From contig OZ244626.1 in assembly GCA_965218495.1 (NCBI GenBank), positions 3,782,001 to 3,846,000 on the forward strand: DNA of 64,000 nucleotides, read 5' to 3'. Below, one piece after another: positions 63,415 to 64,000 of this stretch. How positions within the stretch are numbered: the stretch's first letter is position 1; each line of letters starts with the position of its first letter. The position numbers were made by a program, and so were the translations under genes. Origin of the DNA: G965218495 sp965218495 (lineage in GTDB: Bacteria; Bacteroidota; Rhodothermia; Rhodothermales; Bin80). The notes below the pieces were generated by a model. It was not told the DNA's origin, made no database searches, and saw nothing but the letters and a program-made list of their open reading frames with translations.

Positions 63415-64000
63415 TTACTGTACTACTACGATTTGCCTTCCGCGTCGGCGCCGCCAGCGGGCCAGCCCGAACAACATGACGAGCAGGAGTGGGCCGGCCA
63501 TGTTAGCGTACTTTACGAAGGCTTTTGTGCCGTCAGATGTTTCGCGCAGCGTGCGCGCCTGCAGGCTCTTGGAGCGGATGGTCAGCAACGCATCATCCTG
63601 TATGAGCCAGTCCACCAGGTTTAGCCCAAACGTGGCATGCGCGGCCGCAGTACCCCCGAGGAGAGTCTGATTGAAGAGGTCCCCATCTCCAACAACCACC
63701 AGGCGCGTGGCCACGCTGGTGCGGCCCGGGCTGAAGGCGCTGGGGAAGGTGCCAGAATATGCCGCACCTAGGACGAACGGGCCGCCGGAAAGCGTCGCCG
63801 TGGTCTGCGTTGGCTGCAGCACAAAGAACCCGCGCTGCTCGCCGCTCTGGCTTGAGGAGTAAATAAGCGGCTCGCGTGTCACGCCCGGCGGCAGTACCAG
63901 TGACGTGTCTATCGAGCTGACAAAGTAGAACATGAGGTTTGGCAGGCGACTCACCATCATGTTGTTTTGGTTGAAGTTTGTCGCTACGGGAAAAAGCGGA
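63415..64000 (-). CDS. GldG-like ABC transporter accessory protein, C-terminal part
   Basis: The frame enters from beyond the window edge and ends at 63415, so at least 195 residues are seen and the N-terminal part is missing. Segments PLFPVATNFNQNNMMVSRLP, PLIYSSSQSGEQRGFFVLQP and RLVVVGDGDLFNQT match the C-terminal half of Gldg family (IFT52-like) proteins, followed by one membrane helix (MAGPLLLVMLFGLARW) and a basic tail. Works with an ABC transporter. In Bacteroidota these include the gliding proteins GldF/GldG, but similar sets exist in non-gliding relatives. Confidence 0.85.
   Translation of the reverse strand, partial: PLFPVATNFNQNNMMVSRLPNLMFYFVSSIDTSLVLPPGVTREPLIYSSSQSGEQRGFFVLQPTQTTATLSGGPFVLGAAYSGTFPSAFSPGRTSVATRLVVVGDGDLFNQTLLGGTAAAHATFGLNLVDWLIQDDALLTIRSKSLQARTLRETSDGTKAFVKYANMAGPLLLVMLFGLARWRRRRGRQIVVVQ

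Noticed and set aside
1..64000. CRISPR array, rRNA or tRNA genes
   Set aside because: No regularly spaced repeats, no rRNA-like conserved blocks and no cloverleaf with a T-loop were seen on either strand. A tRNA search program would be needed to exclude tRNAs fully.

Overview
The window looks like a chromosome segment of a moderately GC-rich bacterium of the Bacteroidota/Rhodothermota type. The evidence is a TonB-dependent receptor paired with a DUF4249 lipoprotein, a GldG-like protein next to a DUF4340 protein, several 6-bladed beta-propeller lipoproteins, an S9 peptidase and a lipoprotein sulfatase. Gemmatimonadota share some of these families, so the phylum is an inference. No rRNA, tRNA or CRISPR array was seen.

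Layout. (1) 0.2-5.4 kb holds three beta-propeller lipoprotein genes separated by decayed DNA. That DNA contains an IS3-family right end fused to a fragment of an IS5/IS1182-like element. (2) 6.0-10.6 kb is a tight minus-strand operon: FAD oxidase, Fe-S protein, UPF0261 protein and creatininase-family hydrolase. Two ThuA-like genes follow. (3) 13.0-26.3 kb is the main accessory system, a DISARM-like operon. It encodes a 1760-aa DUF1998 helicase with a C-terminal Vsr-like domain, a DrmD-like SNF2 helicase and an Eco57I/DrmMI-like adenine methyltransferase. The methyltransferase is broken at a run of 16 C. Loss of one C would restore a 1421-aa protein. Partial copies of the methylase C-terminal module follow in tandem, so the locus looks like a phase-variable and possibly cassette-switching defence system. 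(4) 26.3-34.6 kb is an insertion-sequence cluster. It contains a 3.9-kb composite transposon with a 4-bp target duplication inside a tyrosine-recombinase gene, an IS21 remnant, and an IS256-family element with exact ends and a 9-bp target duplication. That element carries an active-looking transposase and a catalytically dead paralogue. (5) 34.6-36.1 kb encodes an Mrr-like type IV restriction enzyme.

(6) 36.3-43.2 kb returns to Bacteroidota-type genes: a broken TonB receptor, DUF4249, sulfatase and S9 peptidase. (7) 43.2-52.7 kb is accessory again. It has a RecB-like nuclease/helicase fusion, conjugation remnants, a three-gene TIGR04255 cassette of unknown function, an IS3 remnant, and two adjacent HNH endonucleases with sensor-like N-termini. 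(8) 53.4-64 kb is metabolic or core: GSDH-family dehydrogenase, acetamidase/formamidase, DinB-like protein, PLP decarboxylase, KDPG aldolase plus KDG kinase, and an operon of GldG-like, DUF4340, HtpG and ROK kinase.

How the parts fit together. The 13-53 kb stretch behaves as a defence and mobile island set among ordinary envelope and sugar-metabolism genes. The methylase, its linked helicases and several modification-dependent nucleases (Mrr, EVE/ASCH-type HNH) sit close together. If the methylase is switched on and off by the C tract, the modification state sensed by those nucleases, or by incoming phage defences, would change with it. That link is a hypothesis.
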